A DNA stretch of 64,000 nt from Malachius bipustulatus (taxonomy: Eukaryota; Arthropoda; Insecta; Coleoptera; Melyridae). Below the pieces are notes generated by a model. It was not told the DNA's origin, made no database searches, and saw nothing but the letters and a program-made list of their open reading frames with translations. The DNA lies in assembly GCA_910589415.1 (NCBI GenBank), contig OU342630.1:74954186-75018185 (forward strand). Direction: 5' to 3'. A program made the position numbers and the translations under genes. Below are positions 11,645-23,830 of this stretch, one piece after another; positions within the stretch are counted from its first letter, which is position 1; each line of letters opens with the position of its first letter.

Positions 11645-11992
11645 AGTCGTATGCGCGGGCGGCAACGCGGATGTATAGGTCGCTTAATGTTGATCCATTG
11701 ATGCTACCACCGTGTGGGTTCGAATCCCACTCTTTCCTTAGTTGTTGTGTTTTAAATTAATATTATTAAATATTGAAATAAAAATATTAAATAAATATTT
11801 ATAAAATTAAAATTTGTGACTGGCTAGATGAGCTCGATCTCGAAGTCAAATTACCAGAATGGAGCGAATGGACCTCGGTCTGTTTATAAATTATTTGTCA
11901 AATTCCCTATTCAATTAGGGAAAGATCCTGTCTAGAAAGGCAGGGAAGGGAGGAAGAATATCGTTCTCTATCTGTATTATTATTATTGTGGC
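11645..11992 (+). mobile_element. tRNA-derived SINE-like repeat, family 2
   Basis: A pol III B-box-like GGGTTCGAATCCCAC sits at about 11716-11730, preceded by a tRNA-like GC-richer head. The tail (CTGTCTAGAAAGGCAGGG, then TGTATTATTATTATTG) resembles the tail of the copy at 13975-14225. A tRNA-like head, unrelated body and simple A/T tail are SINE hallmarks. The boundaries are approximate. Confidence 0.5.
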
Positions 11993-13670
11993 ATTTTCCG
12001 TGTAAATAAATAAATACCTAATAGGTACCTATCAGATACCTGTAAGGTATTCTTGTAGATCTGCTACATGCACAACCTGAAACTTCGATAATTTTACTAC
12101 TGGCCTACAGATGGCAGCACTTTGTTATTTTTCAATAGTCAAAGAATGCAATCAGTTCATCGAATTTCTTTCATAGTTTGTGGAATAGTCTCGGTTCCTA
12201 GCCTATTAGGGCCTTAGTACTTACACCTTTATCAATTTATTGAATCAAAATAATCTAATTATTGACAAACAACGATTCAGATGATCAGATGAAAGACAAC
12301 CTAGCCGGACATGGGAACCTCCTCTAACCTCGACAGTCCAAAATTTTGATTTTAAAAAAGCCGTTAATTTAAAAATGATAATGCTGCTATGGTATTTCCA
12401 AAAAACATCAAAGTGGTGTCAATTTGTTCGGTTAATAAGAATAACCTAATAGGAACCTTAAATATGTAATCATTAATTTTATTTACATAATGTAGATACT
12501 CGCGGTTGTCTCTTGTCTGATTGGATTAACGCCGATTTGACTCTATCAACTTATTAAAATCAAAATATTAAAAAAAAAACAGTTGGTTTTAAAATAGAGG
12601 ACCTACCTATACAATGAAAGCCATAAATAATAATAACAATTTGTCTTTGTGAAACCATATACCATATAAAGGGAAAACCCTAGTACCATAATTATTGTCC
12701 ATGCATAAAGTTGTAAATTGTTGTAATGTACTTTGCATGCAAACTGAAGTACTTTAATAATAGATAAGTAAATGAAAATAAAATTATTACAAAAAAGAAA
12801 ATAAATCATGATTTATTTATGGAGACACGCGATTAATACCTACTTACCCTGTTACCCTTGATCTTTAAAGTAATTGAGTATAAGCAGATTAATGTAAAAT
12901 GTAATTTATTTTCTCCAGTACTACACTTTTAGAACATATAAACTATGTTACAACCTTTATCACTTACCTATACCATCACCATCATACATATAATCATGTT
13001 TTTATTCCCATGCATGACTCATTTTGTAAATTGGTCCATTATTATTAACTTTCTACATCTCATATAATTTGTCCAGTCAGATGAAGTTATTTCAGGTACA
13101 AGCCGAAAAGAATTGTTCAAGTGAATAATAGCCATTTTCCGTTGGTAATATACGATATTTTCTCTACGACTATATGAAAAGATCATATACTCATATAAAT
13201 ATTTTAATCGGACCAACTAACATTTTCTGAATAATAAGTTATTATAAAATGAGGTGAGTACGTTTTATTGAATTGGTTCCTCGATTTCTCGGATAATATA
13301 AACTTTAAGAAATTGCTTTAGTAACTTTCAGAATTTCCGGAGATATACTTACACAAAAAATAAAAATGCCCGTGAAACTTATAAATTTTGTTGCTGTCTC
13401 AGATGAAGATGTTTAGAGCGAAATGTAGAATGGAAGGAGTAGGTGCAAAAGTCACAGAGGTCTTGCGGGCAAGACAAGACATGAAGATGCGATTGCGTTG
13501 CATACACTTTTCGAGAGCTGTCGGGTTATATGGATGGATGGAACGCGTTATTTATTAACTGAAATTAATTATCTAGAGTCTTAGCTGAAAATATCGAGCT
13601 TTCATTGGCCACTACTAACTATACCCAGTGTGAAAATTGTCATTCGATGAAAATGGCGATCTGTAATTGC
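11993..13670. other. Gene-free AT-rich stretch
   Basis: Unique-looking AT-rich DNA with scattered TAGGTACCTA motifs. Near 13150 a short TTTTCTCTACGA-containing block also occurs, inverted, at 53518 and 53669. I see no exon I would defend. Confidence 0.4.
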
Positions 13671-13974
13671 CTACCTACTACCCATGTAAAAATGTGCATT
13701 TTCATTAAAACATAAATCATTAAAAAAATATACTTGAAATATCGCATAAATCAAGAGAAAAAATTTCACTGCAGACGAAGCTCTAAATGAAGAAAAAAAT
13801 GAGTTAGGCAGGCAAAAAATGTATAATGATCGAAATCGATGAGAGGAATTTAATAGTAAAGAAAAGAAAATAAATGGAACAGAATTGAACCTTCCGGGAA
13901 ATAAATGACAGGAATTTAATAAAAAAAGGAAGGAAAGGAAACGGTGAAAAGGCGAGGTCATGTGCGTGTCCCTG

Positions 13975-14225
13975 GGAAGTTTATAATGGCAGAATCCCCG
14001 GCGCGTACGCGTAAACAGATCATGGGTTCGATCCCAGCACAGACAAATGCATTTTTTCCAGTACATTAATACCTACCACAAGTGGAGTTCTCAGCGTTCA
14101 AAAAAGTTCCTCCTAATGGCCAGAAAAAAGCTCTGAGGAAAGCAGCACGATCTCTGAATTTTTCTCTTAATGCCCTATCTCGTCTAGAGAGGTGAAGGGT
14201 AGACTGTATTATTATTTTATAGATA
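13975..14225 (+). mobile_element. tRNA-derived SINE-like repeat, family 2
   Basis: A B-box-like GGGTTCGATCCCAGC lies at about 14024. The tail GTCTAGAGAGGTGAAGGG followed by a TATTATTATT run matches the layout of the 11.6-kb copy. A 131-codon antisense frame overlapping its head is a by-product. Confidence 0.5.
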
Positions 14226-14250
14226 TTTTATTTCATGAAAACACAGAATA

Positions 14251-14273
14251 TTATAATAATAATAATAATAATA
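14251..14273. repeat. (AAT)n microsatellite
   Basis: A run of AAT triplets in gene-free sequence, 26 bp after the SINE tail. Confidence 0.8.
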
Positions 14274-14412
14274 GATAGGTACCAACCTATATGTATAATA
14301 CCTTTTCAGATTTTATGCAAAATAAATTACTTTAAAAAAATTCTAAAAAAAAGCATTCAGGGAGCTAAATTCGCATATTATGCCGTGACTCTTCTTTCGA
14401 TTTCTAGAAATG

Positions 14413-15096
14413 TACAGGGTGTATCTTAATAACATACTAATACTTCAGTGTGTGATTACTCAGGACATTATATGAAGAAATTTTTATATGAACGGATGAA
14501 CGTATGCCCGCTACAGATTAATTTTTTTTTCTACAGAGAGTTGAATTTTTGTTTTTTAAAGATTTATTTTTTATTAGGTATCTCCGAAAGTAGTTTACAT
14601 ATTTTTCTCAAATTTGGCATGCCTTCATAGGATGTAAAACCACATATTTTAACTAGGAAAGCTATTGCTCCACCAGTGGCGTCCCTGCAAACATGTTCTC
14701 TGATATTTTTTCAAATAAATTGATGGTGCTCCACTGACATTTGGCCATACTGATATTTTTTGTGATTATTCTGATCAATTCTACATGAGAACGGTCTCCA
14801 GCATTTTTCTCGCCGGATGCACTATTTTTGACCAAAACAATGAAAATAAAAGTATATTAGTTTAACAAAATTAGAGAATAATATATTTATTTTATTTTTA
14901 AAACAGATAATATCAGAGTTGAAAAAAATATTTAAACCATTTTCGGAGATAACAAAAATTGCTCTTAAAAACAAAAATTCGGCACCCTGTAGAAAAAAAT
15001 TTAAGCCGTTGTATGTTCATATTAACTTTTCTTCATAAAATGACCAGAGGAATCACATCCTGAAGTTTTAGTATGTTATTAAGAAACAGCCTGTAT
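14413..15096. mobile_element. Foldback element, family A (complete copy)
   Basis: The ends TACAGGGTGTATCTTAATAA and TTATTAAGAAACAGCCTGTA are inverted. Both arms carry the block around TATATGAA and an inner TACAGGGTGCCGAATTTT boundary (decayed on the left). A CAGTGGCG mini-palindrome sits near the middle (14671-14740). It is the reference copy for the fragments at 2057 and 45595. Confidence 0.8.
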
Positions 15097-15240
15097 AACA
15101 AAAAAATAATTTTCTATTTATGAAGATTTTTTTTACATTTTCCGACACATTCTCTATTGAATGCTTAGAAGATCAGACGATCCAGGATGAAAATCAAAAC
15201 GATTTTATCTGGCAAGGCAACTGACTAGTTATTGCGGGGT

Positions 15241-15477
15241 TATCGATTAGTGCCGCAAAACGACGGCGATACAGTTTCCTCTCGGCGCCGCGACGGTGAT
15301 CGTCGTTTCGCTACGACTGCTCTGCTGTCTTGCCTACCTACGTAAATACTGGCCGGAATTGACCAGTCCATAATAAAGCAGTCCTGTGAAGCATAGTTTG
15401 CGTTGCTTTAAAAAAATTAGATTCCGTATTTTTCGTTTATCTCTTAGCTTCATAACGGTCTATCCCAGATTGCTAAA
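15241..15477 (+). promoter_or_regulatory. CpG-rich promoter-like stretch
   Basis: Unlike its surroundings, 15230-15330 is rich in CG dinucleotides (GGCGCCGCGACGGTGATCG) and holds TATCGAT at 15241-15247, the core of the insect DRE promoter motif. It lies 5' of a short candidate first coding exon. No TATA box is evident, as is usual for DRE promoters. Confidence 0.35.
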
Positions 15478-15504
15478 ATGATCGTCAAAGGAAGAAGATT
15501 TAAA
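15478..15504 (+). CDS. Candidate first coding exon (MIVKGRRFK)
   Basis: ATG with AAA just upstream opens nine codons (MIVKGRRFK) that end exactly at a consensus donor AAA/GTAAGT, in phase 0. It sits downstream of a CpG-rich, DRE-containing stretch, the expected setting of a short first exon. The protein cannot be identified from nine residues. A downstream partner exon is uncertain; the phase-0 acceptor exon at 56201 on the same strand is compatible, but about 40 kb away and probably not the next exon. This is inference from signals. Confidence 0.3.
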
Positions 15505-15959
15505 GTAAGTTTTCCTAGAGTAGAAACGCCTTGATTCTAATCTGTTTACTGTTTTTATTAATGACTGCAGTCGGTATTTTATTAGAAATAGAATAAGTCA
15601 AAAATAGAACTTTATGAAGTATCATATCCAGGCGTGGATTCGATATTAATTTCACGTCAAAAAAGTGATTAAAATGTTTTCTATTCTTATTTTTAAATTC
15701 ATCTTTTGCTTTTCTCTCTGTCAAAATGGTTAAATAACTTAAATCACAGCTGATAATTTTTTTATTACCCCTGCGGGTATTTATTGAAATTTTGAGATGA
15801 AAAATAAATTTTTTTCACAATAACCTAATGAGTCTAATTTATTAGAAAACATTTGTTCGCCGTTTTCTTGAAATTTATAATAATTATGATCCCTTTAAAC
15901 CGTTAAGAATTTTAGGACCATTAATATTTAAAAAACTGAACAAAGGTTTTTGGTTAAGA

Positions 15960-16654
15960 AAAATGAAAATTTTCATGTTTTTTTAAATTTCACAGGTTTC
16001 TAGATAAATATTTAAAATAAACTAAATTTTGCGAATTCCTTTATACTGAGATACCTCTCTTATTGTTGGGATTAGAGAAAAATTGCAAAAGAGATTTTTA
16101 GACGTTTTATAGTCAATAAAACGACGTTATATATTTTATTATTTGTCGTGTAATTTTCGAGTTATGATAAAAACTTTTGTTTTTTTTTAGGTGTAGGTAA
16201 AAGTCGTCATAACTTCTTTATTTTCGGGGAAAAGACGTAATTAGTTTTACATCATTATATTTAGAAAAAAAGACCTATCTATTTGATGATGTCATAACTT
16301 AGCCAACTATGACTTACATTAAAAAGTGTGTATCTCATAACTCGAAAATTACATGACAAATAAAACAATTTTTGACGCCAAAATAATGGTTGTAAAAATC
16401 GTCTAAAACCTTTTCCTTTACGATTTTTCTCTAATCCCATCAATAATAAGAGTGCTATCTCTATGCATAAATAAATTCGTGAAATTTAGTTTATGTCAAA
16501 TATCTAGGAACCAATCAAGATTTTCAAAAAAAAAGTTGCCTTGAATTTAGCTCATAAAACTGCACTACTTTCTCGATTTACCCGTTCCTCTAACTGCAGT
16601 AGTTTATGAGATCACTGTTGTAATAAACATTGAAAAAGAAAAACTCACTCTGTA
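15960..16654. mobile_element. Foldback element, family D (left end lost)
   Basis: Mirrored arms share TGGGATTAGAGAAAAAT, ACGTTATATATTTTATT-like blocks and ATTTTCGAGTTATGA. The right end is AACTCACTCTGTA. The same design occurs at 57765-58395, where the right end is AACTCACCCTGTA. The outermost left arm is missing in both copies. Confidence 0.65.
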
Positions 16655-17390
16655 TACATTACATATGAATATGAGGCATTATAAAAACAAAAATATTTTT
16701 AAGTATAATATTTTCTTAATTATTATTTTCTAATGTTCATATCTACTTACAATTTTTTGTTAATCTTTATGAGACATTTAAATCTTTAAAAAAATTTTAA
16801 TATTTTTACAATTATTATTAAATAAATATTTCAGATCCCTGGCATATTAATGTGCATTATAGTTTGCTAGGGATTTTTTTATTTCTTAAGACTTTATTTT
16901 TCTCCTTTAGTTGTAGATACATAATAGGTAGGTATATCCTTGAAAATGTTGCTAAAATTGCTAGAATTAAATTCATAATTTCGTTTTTGGAATAATTTTC
17001 CGATAAATAGTTGAACGCATAAATTACATTTCTTATATTATTAAAGCTAAAGCGTATAGTTTTCTAGTACCTACCTATGAAAAAAATCCCCTAAAAGTTT
17101 TTTTTTTTAATTTTTTCCCCAAAATGCGAGTTTCGACGTATTGTGCTCCGGTTATTTGCGATTTTTTTGTACAAAATACGATTTTTCTACAAGCGTCCCC
17201 TTTTTCATTTATTTTTTTAGGGAGTTGTTTATTATTAAATCAAAATTTTTGTTTGTCGTCTGTAAATCGACAAAGGAGAATAATAAATGAACAGTAACAT
17301 TTTTTGACACCAAGAATCCCACTGCTTATATCAGCAGGTGATTTTTTTTAAACTTGTCACCCCCCCCCCCCCGCCAATTATAGAAGTGTG
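16655..17390. other. Gene-free AT-rich stretch with a poly(C) tract
   Basis: No coding signal. A 13-base C homopolymer lies at 17360-17372. Confidence 0.5.
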
Positions 17391-18128
17391 ATCTGCTGAA
17401 GATATAAAACCCGAAACAGGTCAATTTTGTTATTAATGGGGACATATTTTGGTGACAAATTTAACTACCCAAGTTCATATCCCCTTGGTAGGGGTAGCTA
17501 CCCATTCGCTTGTCATCATAGGGAACAGATATCGAGTGATATATCATTTAAAGGCTACTTGAATTCTCGTTAGGCCTACAACGATTTATCACTTTTGGGG
17601 TTTCTCTTAGATACAGCGAAGGTACAGCGATAACATTTTTTGGAAGTAAGCAAATAGATTTTTTTAATATAACGTCACACTTCATTAGTTACCATGATAG
17701 TAACGATAGTAACCATTTTATAAAAAATTATTTTATCGATTTTTATCGATTTTATTAATACACTCTATAACGCCCGTATTCACAAACGATCATTTTCTAA
17801 ATAATTACGTAATCAATTATCCCCATCTCATTCTATTGAAAAAAAAACTGCATATCTCCATCTCACTCATTTAAATATTTACGTAATTATTTAGGAAATT
17901 ATCGTTTGTGAATACGGGCATTTATCTGATACTTTTGCATAGTCCAAAAAGTGATATATCGTTGTAAAGACAATTCAAGTAGAGTTCAAATGACGTATCA
18001 TTATTCGATACATAATATATTTTCTATGATGATAAGCTAAGGGGTAGCCAATAACCCTGCCAAGATGGTTAGATTTGTTACCTAAAGATGTCCCTCTCAA
18101 TAAAAAAGTTGATCTGTTTCGGCGTTTT
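17391..18128. mobile_element. Palindromic element with a nested MITE
   Basis: The left arm (17391-17540, with CCCGAAACAGGTCAATTTTG and GGTGACAAATTTAACTACCC) is inverted at 18000-18128. A second inverted copy of the same arm lies alone at 18849-18972. The arm's outer part ends in a GAAACAGGTCAA-like motif, not the TACAGGG type. Confidence 0.6.
17772..17919. mobile_element. 148-bp MITE (CCCGTATTCACAAACGAT)
   Basis: GCCCGTATTCACAAACGAT on the left and ATCGTTTGTGAATACGGGC on the right form near-perfect inverted ends. The body also folds (TAAATAATTACGTAA, mirrored). It sits in the loop of the 17391-18128 palindrome and is unrelated to the TACAGGG family. Confidence 0.75.
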
Positions 18129-18321
18129 TCGCGTACTTCTTCAATTTCCTGTTATAAAAGTTATTTATTATGCCTGTTTCGTTTTCGTAGCGCCACCCTG
18201 TATCTAAGCGAAACCTCAGGTGATATACAAAGTGTCCCTGAATTTGTATTACAAACTTTAAGGCCAAAAAAATTCAAATTTTTTTTTTAAACATACCCTT
18301 TAAAATGCACCGTTTTTGAGA

Positions 18322-18660
18322 TACAGGGTGTTTAAGTTGAAAAAATTAATTCGTTTTTTGCGGATAACTTGGAAACCGCTTGTCGCACGGATAGCAGCTT
18401 TTGTACAAATAGGAACTTTAAAAAAGTAATAATTTCTAATGCCAAATGATTGGCTTTGCATAAAGCAGTGGCGGAGATTTTGGGATTGACAAGGTTTTTT
18501 CGCCCCTATTTTCTACGCCACTGGGAAGATAGCTGCTTTGAAAACGTTTTATAAAATTTTGGAATTTTTTACGCAAAAAAATATTCTTTGTATTTTTTTG
18601 TGAAACTAACCATTTTTGAAAAAAGGGCATTTTATGATCAAAAAATTAAACTCAAAGACA
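18322..18660. mobile_element. Partial TACAGGGTGTTT element with mini-palindrome
   Basis: TACAGGGTGTTTAAG at 18322 is preceded by CCGTTTTTGAGA, as in the elements at 37.9 and 39.3 kb. A mini-palindrome (CAGTGGCGGAGATTTTGGG ... TCTACGCCACTGG) spans 18472-18537. I could not find the mirror of the left end. Confidence 0.5.
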
Positions 18661-18848
18661 CAAAATTTTAATGAATTGGAAAACCATTGATACCATAACG
18701 AAAGATAAATTGAATTTTAATGATTGTTATTAACAAGATTCAATTTAACAAAACTCTAAGTATTAACAATTTCAAAATTTTTGACATTGTTTATAGTGGT
18801 TAATTTGTTTTCAAAAGATGTTCGAAGTGTCCGCCTTGTGCATTGATG

Positions 18849-18972
18849 TCTGTTCCCTACGATGATAAGCGAAGTGGTAGCTACCCCTGCCATAAGGGGA
18901 TAAACTTGGGTAGTTGAATTTGTCACCAAAATATGTCCCCTTCGATAACAAAATTGACCTGTTTCAGGCGAT
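18849..18972. repeat. Solo arm of the 17.4-kb palindromic element
   Basis: It contains CGATGATAAGCGAAGTGG, GGGTAGTTGAATTTGTCACC and AAATTGACCTGTTTCAGG, an inverted copy of 17411-17530 and closer to it than the arm at 18000-18128. Confidence 0.6.
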
Positions 18973-19421
18973 GATGGCACAGGCGCCAATTGGCGCTGAT
19001 GTCAAATTTTTTAATTTTGCCATAATTTTTTTTTTTGTGGTGTACGAGTACAAACTAAAATTTTTCTTGGACAAACATGGACAAACTATGGAAAAACTAG
19101 TGTCGTCAAAATTTTATAAAAATTCGCGCTTAGGGATGCTAACTTCACTAAGCTGAATAATTATCATTCAGCGAATTCAGAGAAATTTTGAAAAACGTTT
19201 TCTAAAATTTGTAAAATAAAAATGCTGTATCTCGATGTGAGTCTCTCACGTGAGTCCATAATACAAGGTCCTCAAAATAGTTAGATACAGTTTTGCTCTA
19301 AAATGAATCGGGGAGATATTATTAGGGAGTCTTATTAGAATTCGACACTTCAAAAAATTCTAAAAAATCCCAGAGTTTTCATAGTGAACGTTTGTTGTTT
19401 TTTTTTTGGCCGCCATGTAAA

Positions 19422-20619
19422 TACAGGGTGTCCGGAAATTATGAGCAAAAAATTAAGGGGGTGATTCTTCTTGATGAAATATTGCCAAAAGTATCTATAA
19501 TTTTTTTTCGAAAACTCGAAAAGAAGAAAGTTATAAGCCTCCAAAGTTGATTTTTTTAAATCAATATTTTTGTATAACTTTTTTTCTAGTGTACGGATTT
19601 TCTTAAAATTTGACACACTTGCCACTGATGTTGCTTTACATCCTTGGTCCAAATTATACTTGAATCCCCAGAAATCAAGAAGCCTCAACTGCCCTTGACC
19701 TTCAAAAACGGCCTATAACTTTTTTCGTAATATTTTTTTCTGAGTTTTGAAGACACACAATTGAAGAACATGAAGAAATATTCGGAAAAGGTCCTCTTTG
19801 TCTATCACGATAAAATGACCCGTTTCCGAGTAAAACTGTTTTAAAAATTTGCTTGCACTAAAATTGATCACCATAAATTATGATCATTTTGCAACAACAC
19901 CAAAGCATGCTTTGGAAACAGCTGCAGGGTTGCCTAGAAAACAAGACGTTTGCTTTGGATTTCATTTTGACAGCAATTTATATTTTTTTTATTAATTTAT
20001 TTTATTATTTTATTGAAAAAAAATGATTAAATTTTTTTTTCATTTTCAAAAAAAAATCATTTCCAAGTCTATTTTTATACGAATGTCTCTGTTTTGTACA
20101 TAACTAGGCAACCCTGCAGCTGTTTCCAAAGCATGCTTTGGTGTTGTTGCAGAATGATCATAGTTTATGGTGATCAATTTTTGTGCAAGCAAATTTTTAA
20201 AACAGTTTTACTCGGAAACGGGTCATTTTATCGTGATAGACAAAGAGGACCTTTTCCCAATATTTCTTCATGTTCTTCAATTGTGCGTCTTCAAAACTCA
20301 GAAAAAAATATTACGAAAAAAGTTATACCCCTTTTTTGAAGGTCAAGGGCAGTTAAGGCCTTTTGATTTCGAGGGATTCAAGTCTAATTTGGACCAAGGA
20401 TGTAAAGCAACATCAGTGGCAAGTATGTCAAATTTCAAAAAAATGCGTACACTAGAAAAAAAGTTATAAAAAAATATTGATTTAAAAAAATCAACTTTGG
20501 AGGCTTATAACTTTCTTCTTTTTGAGTTTTCGAAAAAAAAATATAGATACTTTTTGCAATATTTCATCAAGAAGAATCACCCCCTTAATTTTTTGCTCAT
20601 AATTTCCGGACACCCTGTA
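19422..20619. mobile_element. Foldback element (TACAGGGTGTCCGGAAATTA)
   Basis: TACAGGGTGTCCGGAAATTA is mirrored at 20600-20619. Long arms match through ATTAAGGGGGTGATTCTTC, CATCCTTGGTCCAAATT-type blocks and the CAAAGCATGCTTTGG motif, to a short AT loop near 19980-20090. Frames of about 100 codons inside it are mirror by-products. It abuts the next element with no spacer. Confidence 0.85.
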
Positions 20620-21501
20620 TACAGGGTGTCCCAGCTTATTCGAAGCGGTCTCTGTAGGCCAAACGATTGATTTTTTTCAAAAAACTTTTGCAAATTCAAG
20701 TACAGAATCACAATGGCCATAATTTAAAATTATTTTGGAGTATACAGAGTGTCCCATATGACAGTGGCATATCAAAGTTATGTTTTTTTAAATGGAATGC
20801 GCCTATGTTATTGCATTTTTAGATTGTCTGAGAAGAGAAAATAAGATTAGCTTTTACAGTTGGTGTTTAAATTCAGAAGTTTTTGAGTTATAAACAAGTG
20901 AAAATCGTCATTTTTCAAGTTCAAGGCCTTGTACAACGAAAACGGCTGCAGATAGAGAAAAACGGCTTACATGTCCCTATTTTAACTTTTCATGTACTAT
21001 CCTATGATGTAGATTAAATGTTTATACAGGGTGATAAAAAATTTGAAAAATTCTGAGATTTCTCCACTCGTCGCCAAATAAAAAAATCAAAGAAAGCACA
21101 AATGTTTCTACACCATAGGATTGTACATAAAAAAGTAAAATAGGGACATGTAAGCCGTTTTTCTCTATCTCGAACCGTTTTCGTTGTACAGGGCCTTAAA
21201 CTTGAAAAATGACGATTTTCACTTGTTTATAACTCAAAAACTTCTGAATTTAAACACCAACTGTAAAAGCCAATCTTATTTTCTCTTCTCAGACAATCTA
21301 AAAATGCAATAACATAGGCGCATTCCATTTAAAAAAACATAACTTTGATATGCCACTCTCATATGGGACACTCGGTATACTCCAAAATAATTTTAAATTA
21401 TGGCCATTGTGATTCTGTACTTGAATTTGCAAATTTTTTTTTGAAAAAAATCAATCGTTTGGCCTACAGAGACCGCTTCGAATAAGCTGGGACACCCTGT
21501 A
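20620..21501. mobile_element. Foldback element, family B (TACAGGGTGTCCCAGCTTAT)
   Basis: TACAGGGTGTCCCAGCTTAT is mirrored at 21482-21501. Inside are a second boundary near 20742 (TACAGAGTGTCCC) and the shared core (GAGTTATAAACAAGTGAAAA, TTACATGTCCCTATTTTAAC). The centre has TACAGGGTGATAAAAAA. Other copies: 25631-26510 (complete) and 30120-30500 (half). Confidence 0.85.
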
Positions 21502-21639
21502 TATATAATTTTATTATAATATTAATATAATAAATTTCTAATATAATTCGGTAAAAATTTTTTTTTTCGAAAATACATAACTAAAATAAAATTGAAAAAA
21601 ATTCAACGTTATTAATTTTAGGTTTCCATGATTCTTTTA

Positions 21640-21780
21640 CACCGAACGACATACAAAAATATAATGGCAGTCATAAGAAAAATAAAAGTTGGTTATGAAA
21701 ATTCTGGGATCTAGTCGGTTTTGAAAATTTTTGAAATGTCAGATGGATAGCTCTGCTTGACGACTTACCTATGTAAGTTC
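21640..21780. repeat. Dispersed repeat (CTGGGATCTAGTCG block)
   Basis: It shares ATTCTGGGATCTAGTCGG and GAAAATTTTTGAAA with 3545-3680 and 35370-35470, and so is the interior of a repeat seen three times in the window. Confidence 0.5.
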
Positions 21781-21970
21781 ATAAAATTTATGTTTTCAAC
21801 CCCTACTTTGTGGAATCTCTGCATGCACTGCTGATTGATGATGAATAAAACACTAATGTTTAAAAAAAATTACAGTAGAATTTTTTAAAAATTAGTGTTT
21901 TATTCATCATAAATCATTATGTAAGCTCACAAAAAAAATTAATGTGATGACTGAAACGATTTCGTACAAC

Positions 21971-22831
21971 TACAGGGTGTCTGCTTAAGGCTGGCTACCG
22001 GGTATATCTCGGAAACTAATGGGTCTATAACCTAAAAATAAAAAATTTCCAGACATAAGTGATCAAGAGAAATTCAATGAAAATATTTTCAAGATGGCCG
22101 CACTTCCGGAAATACCGGAAGTTGAAACCTACTTCGTTATTTTAACGGAAACACCCTGTAAAACTTTATATTTTTTAAATGTCTGAAGAAATCTAATACA
22201 GGTGGTTTTCACCATTGGAATTTAGATTGAGCGGTTTATGAGTTATAAACAAGTGCAAATCGAAAATTTTCAACTTCAAAGCAGTCTAGAACTAGAACGG
22301 CTCAAGATATCTAAAAACGGTTTACATGTCCCTATCCTAACTTTTCACATTATATCCTACTATGTGGTTTAAATTTTAATACAGGGTGATGAAAAATCGG
22401 ATAATTTTCATCACCCTCTGTATCAAAATTTACTCCACATACTGGGATAAAACGTGAAAAGTTAGGATAGGGACATGTAAACCGTTTTTGGATATCTTGA
22501 GCCGTTCTAGTTCTAGACTGCTTTGAAGTTGAAAATTTTCGATTTTCACTTGTTTATAACTCATAAACCGCTCAATCTAAATTCCAATGGTGAAAACCAC
22601 CTGTATTCGATTTTTTCAGACATTTAAAAAATATAATAATATACAGGGTGTTCCTGTTAAAATAACGAAGTAGGTGTCAACTTCCTGTATTTCCGGAAGT
22701 GCGGCCATCTTGAAAATATTTTCATTGAATTTCTCATGATCACTTATGTCTGGAAATTTTTTATTTTGAGGTTCTAGGCCCATTAGTTTCCGAGATATAG
22801 CCGGTGGCCAGCCTTAAGCAGACACCCTGTA
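21971..22831. mobile_element. Foldback element (TACAGGGTGTCTGCTTAAGG)
   Basis: The left end TACAGGGTGTCTGCTTAAGG is mirrored at 22812-22831. Further boundaries (AACACCCTGTA near 22150, TACAGGGTGTTCC near 22643) and the shared core follow on both arms. The centre is TACAGGGTGATGAAAAATCG / ATTTTCATCACCCTCTGTA (22381-22428). Confidence 0.85.
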
Positions 22832-23214
22832 TACGCATTTTAGGAGCCTCGTAAATTTCCCTAATAATTTAACTAAGCACGCCTATGGTTCACTGTTTAC
22901 CACAACAATACGGTTTAGAACCACAATGACAATGAAATGAGATGAGATTATTTAGTCATCTGCATCTCTCATCTCTGGTAGGTAAGGTATATTATCAATG
23001 TGGCTGACTTGGTCCCTTCCCTACGTATAGGTATATCTCTTTAAACCGAGCATTATGCTCCTTCCTTTTTTTCTGTATTCAATGCTATCATTGCTATCTA
23101 TAAAATAATACACTATTATCAAGTTTAGAATATTTTGATGTTATGTTCACCCAGATTAGCCAAGTCTCAAACCTTGACACTTCATAGGAAAAATAAGCTA
23201 CAGATACCTAGATA

Positions 23215-23830
23215 GATCAATACTATTGACCTACCCACCGCAGACAGGCGCTAGTAGCTGGAGCTGCTGCAGGGAGCTGCATTTAGCAAAATGAAAACGT
23301 GAGAACGTGACACACTCACACATTTTATTTTTATTGTACAATACAACACCAACACCAACACAGTTCGGTATCATCGTTGTTATTGTTAAAATATTGTTGT
23401 TATCGTATCGTTGTTGCTGTCGCTGGTGGGCTGCTGCTGTCAGTTTTTCATACTCTACGTTTACTGTGACACGTACTTACTGGCCTGTGTGTGATTTACT
23501 AAATCTTTTGTAAATACAGATAAGTAACATGTGATTAATTAATAAAGGCGTTTAATTTTGTGGTCGGTGATGTGGTTAGGTATAACGCGATAAAAACTTT
23601 CAAAGATTTCGATTCGAAAACCGAACGTGGCAATTTAAGGTGTTCCGGTGCTCAGTTGGATCAGTGATTTTAAAACGGTTACAATAATTACCGCTGTTTT
23701 TGTAAATTATTTCTTTTTGACTATTTTGATGAATTAGCACCCCAATTTTAAAATTTGATAAGCCACAACGATCCAAGGAAGGCTGAATTCGGATTCCCGT
23801 TGACTGACTGAAGAAGAGAACTAGGCAACA
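23215..23830 (+). promoter_or_regulatory. Possible promoter and noncoding 5' exon
   Basis: The stretch is richer in GC and in CTG/GTTGTT/CAACACC repeats than its surroundings, as in 5' UTRs of insect developmental genes. It ends at CAACAG/GTAAAA near 23831, an acceptable donor. Frames within it look non-coding. Without expression data this is a suggestion only. Confidence 0.2.

Noticed and set aside
13671..14066. 131-codon antisense frame
   Set aside because: It overlaps the SINE head and low-complexity flank; the composition is random and there are no splice or start signals.
19350..20469. Frames of 80-112 codons (for example 19350-19688 minus, 20167-20469 plus)
   Set aside because: They are the two mirrored arms of one palindrome read in both directions, with no domain or start context.
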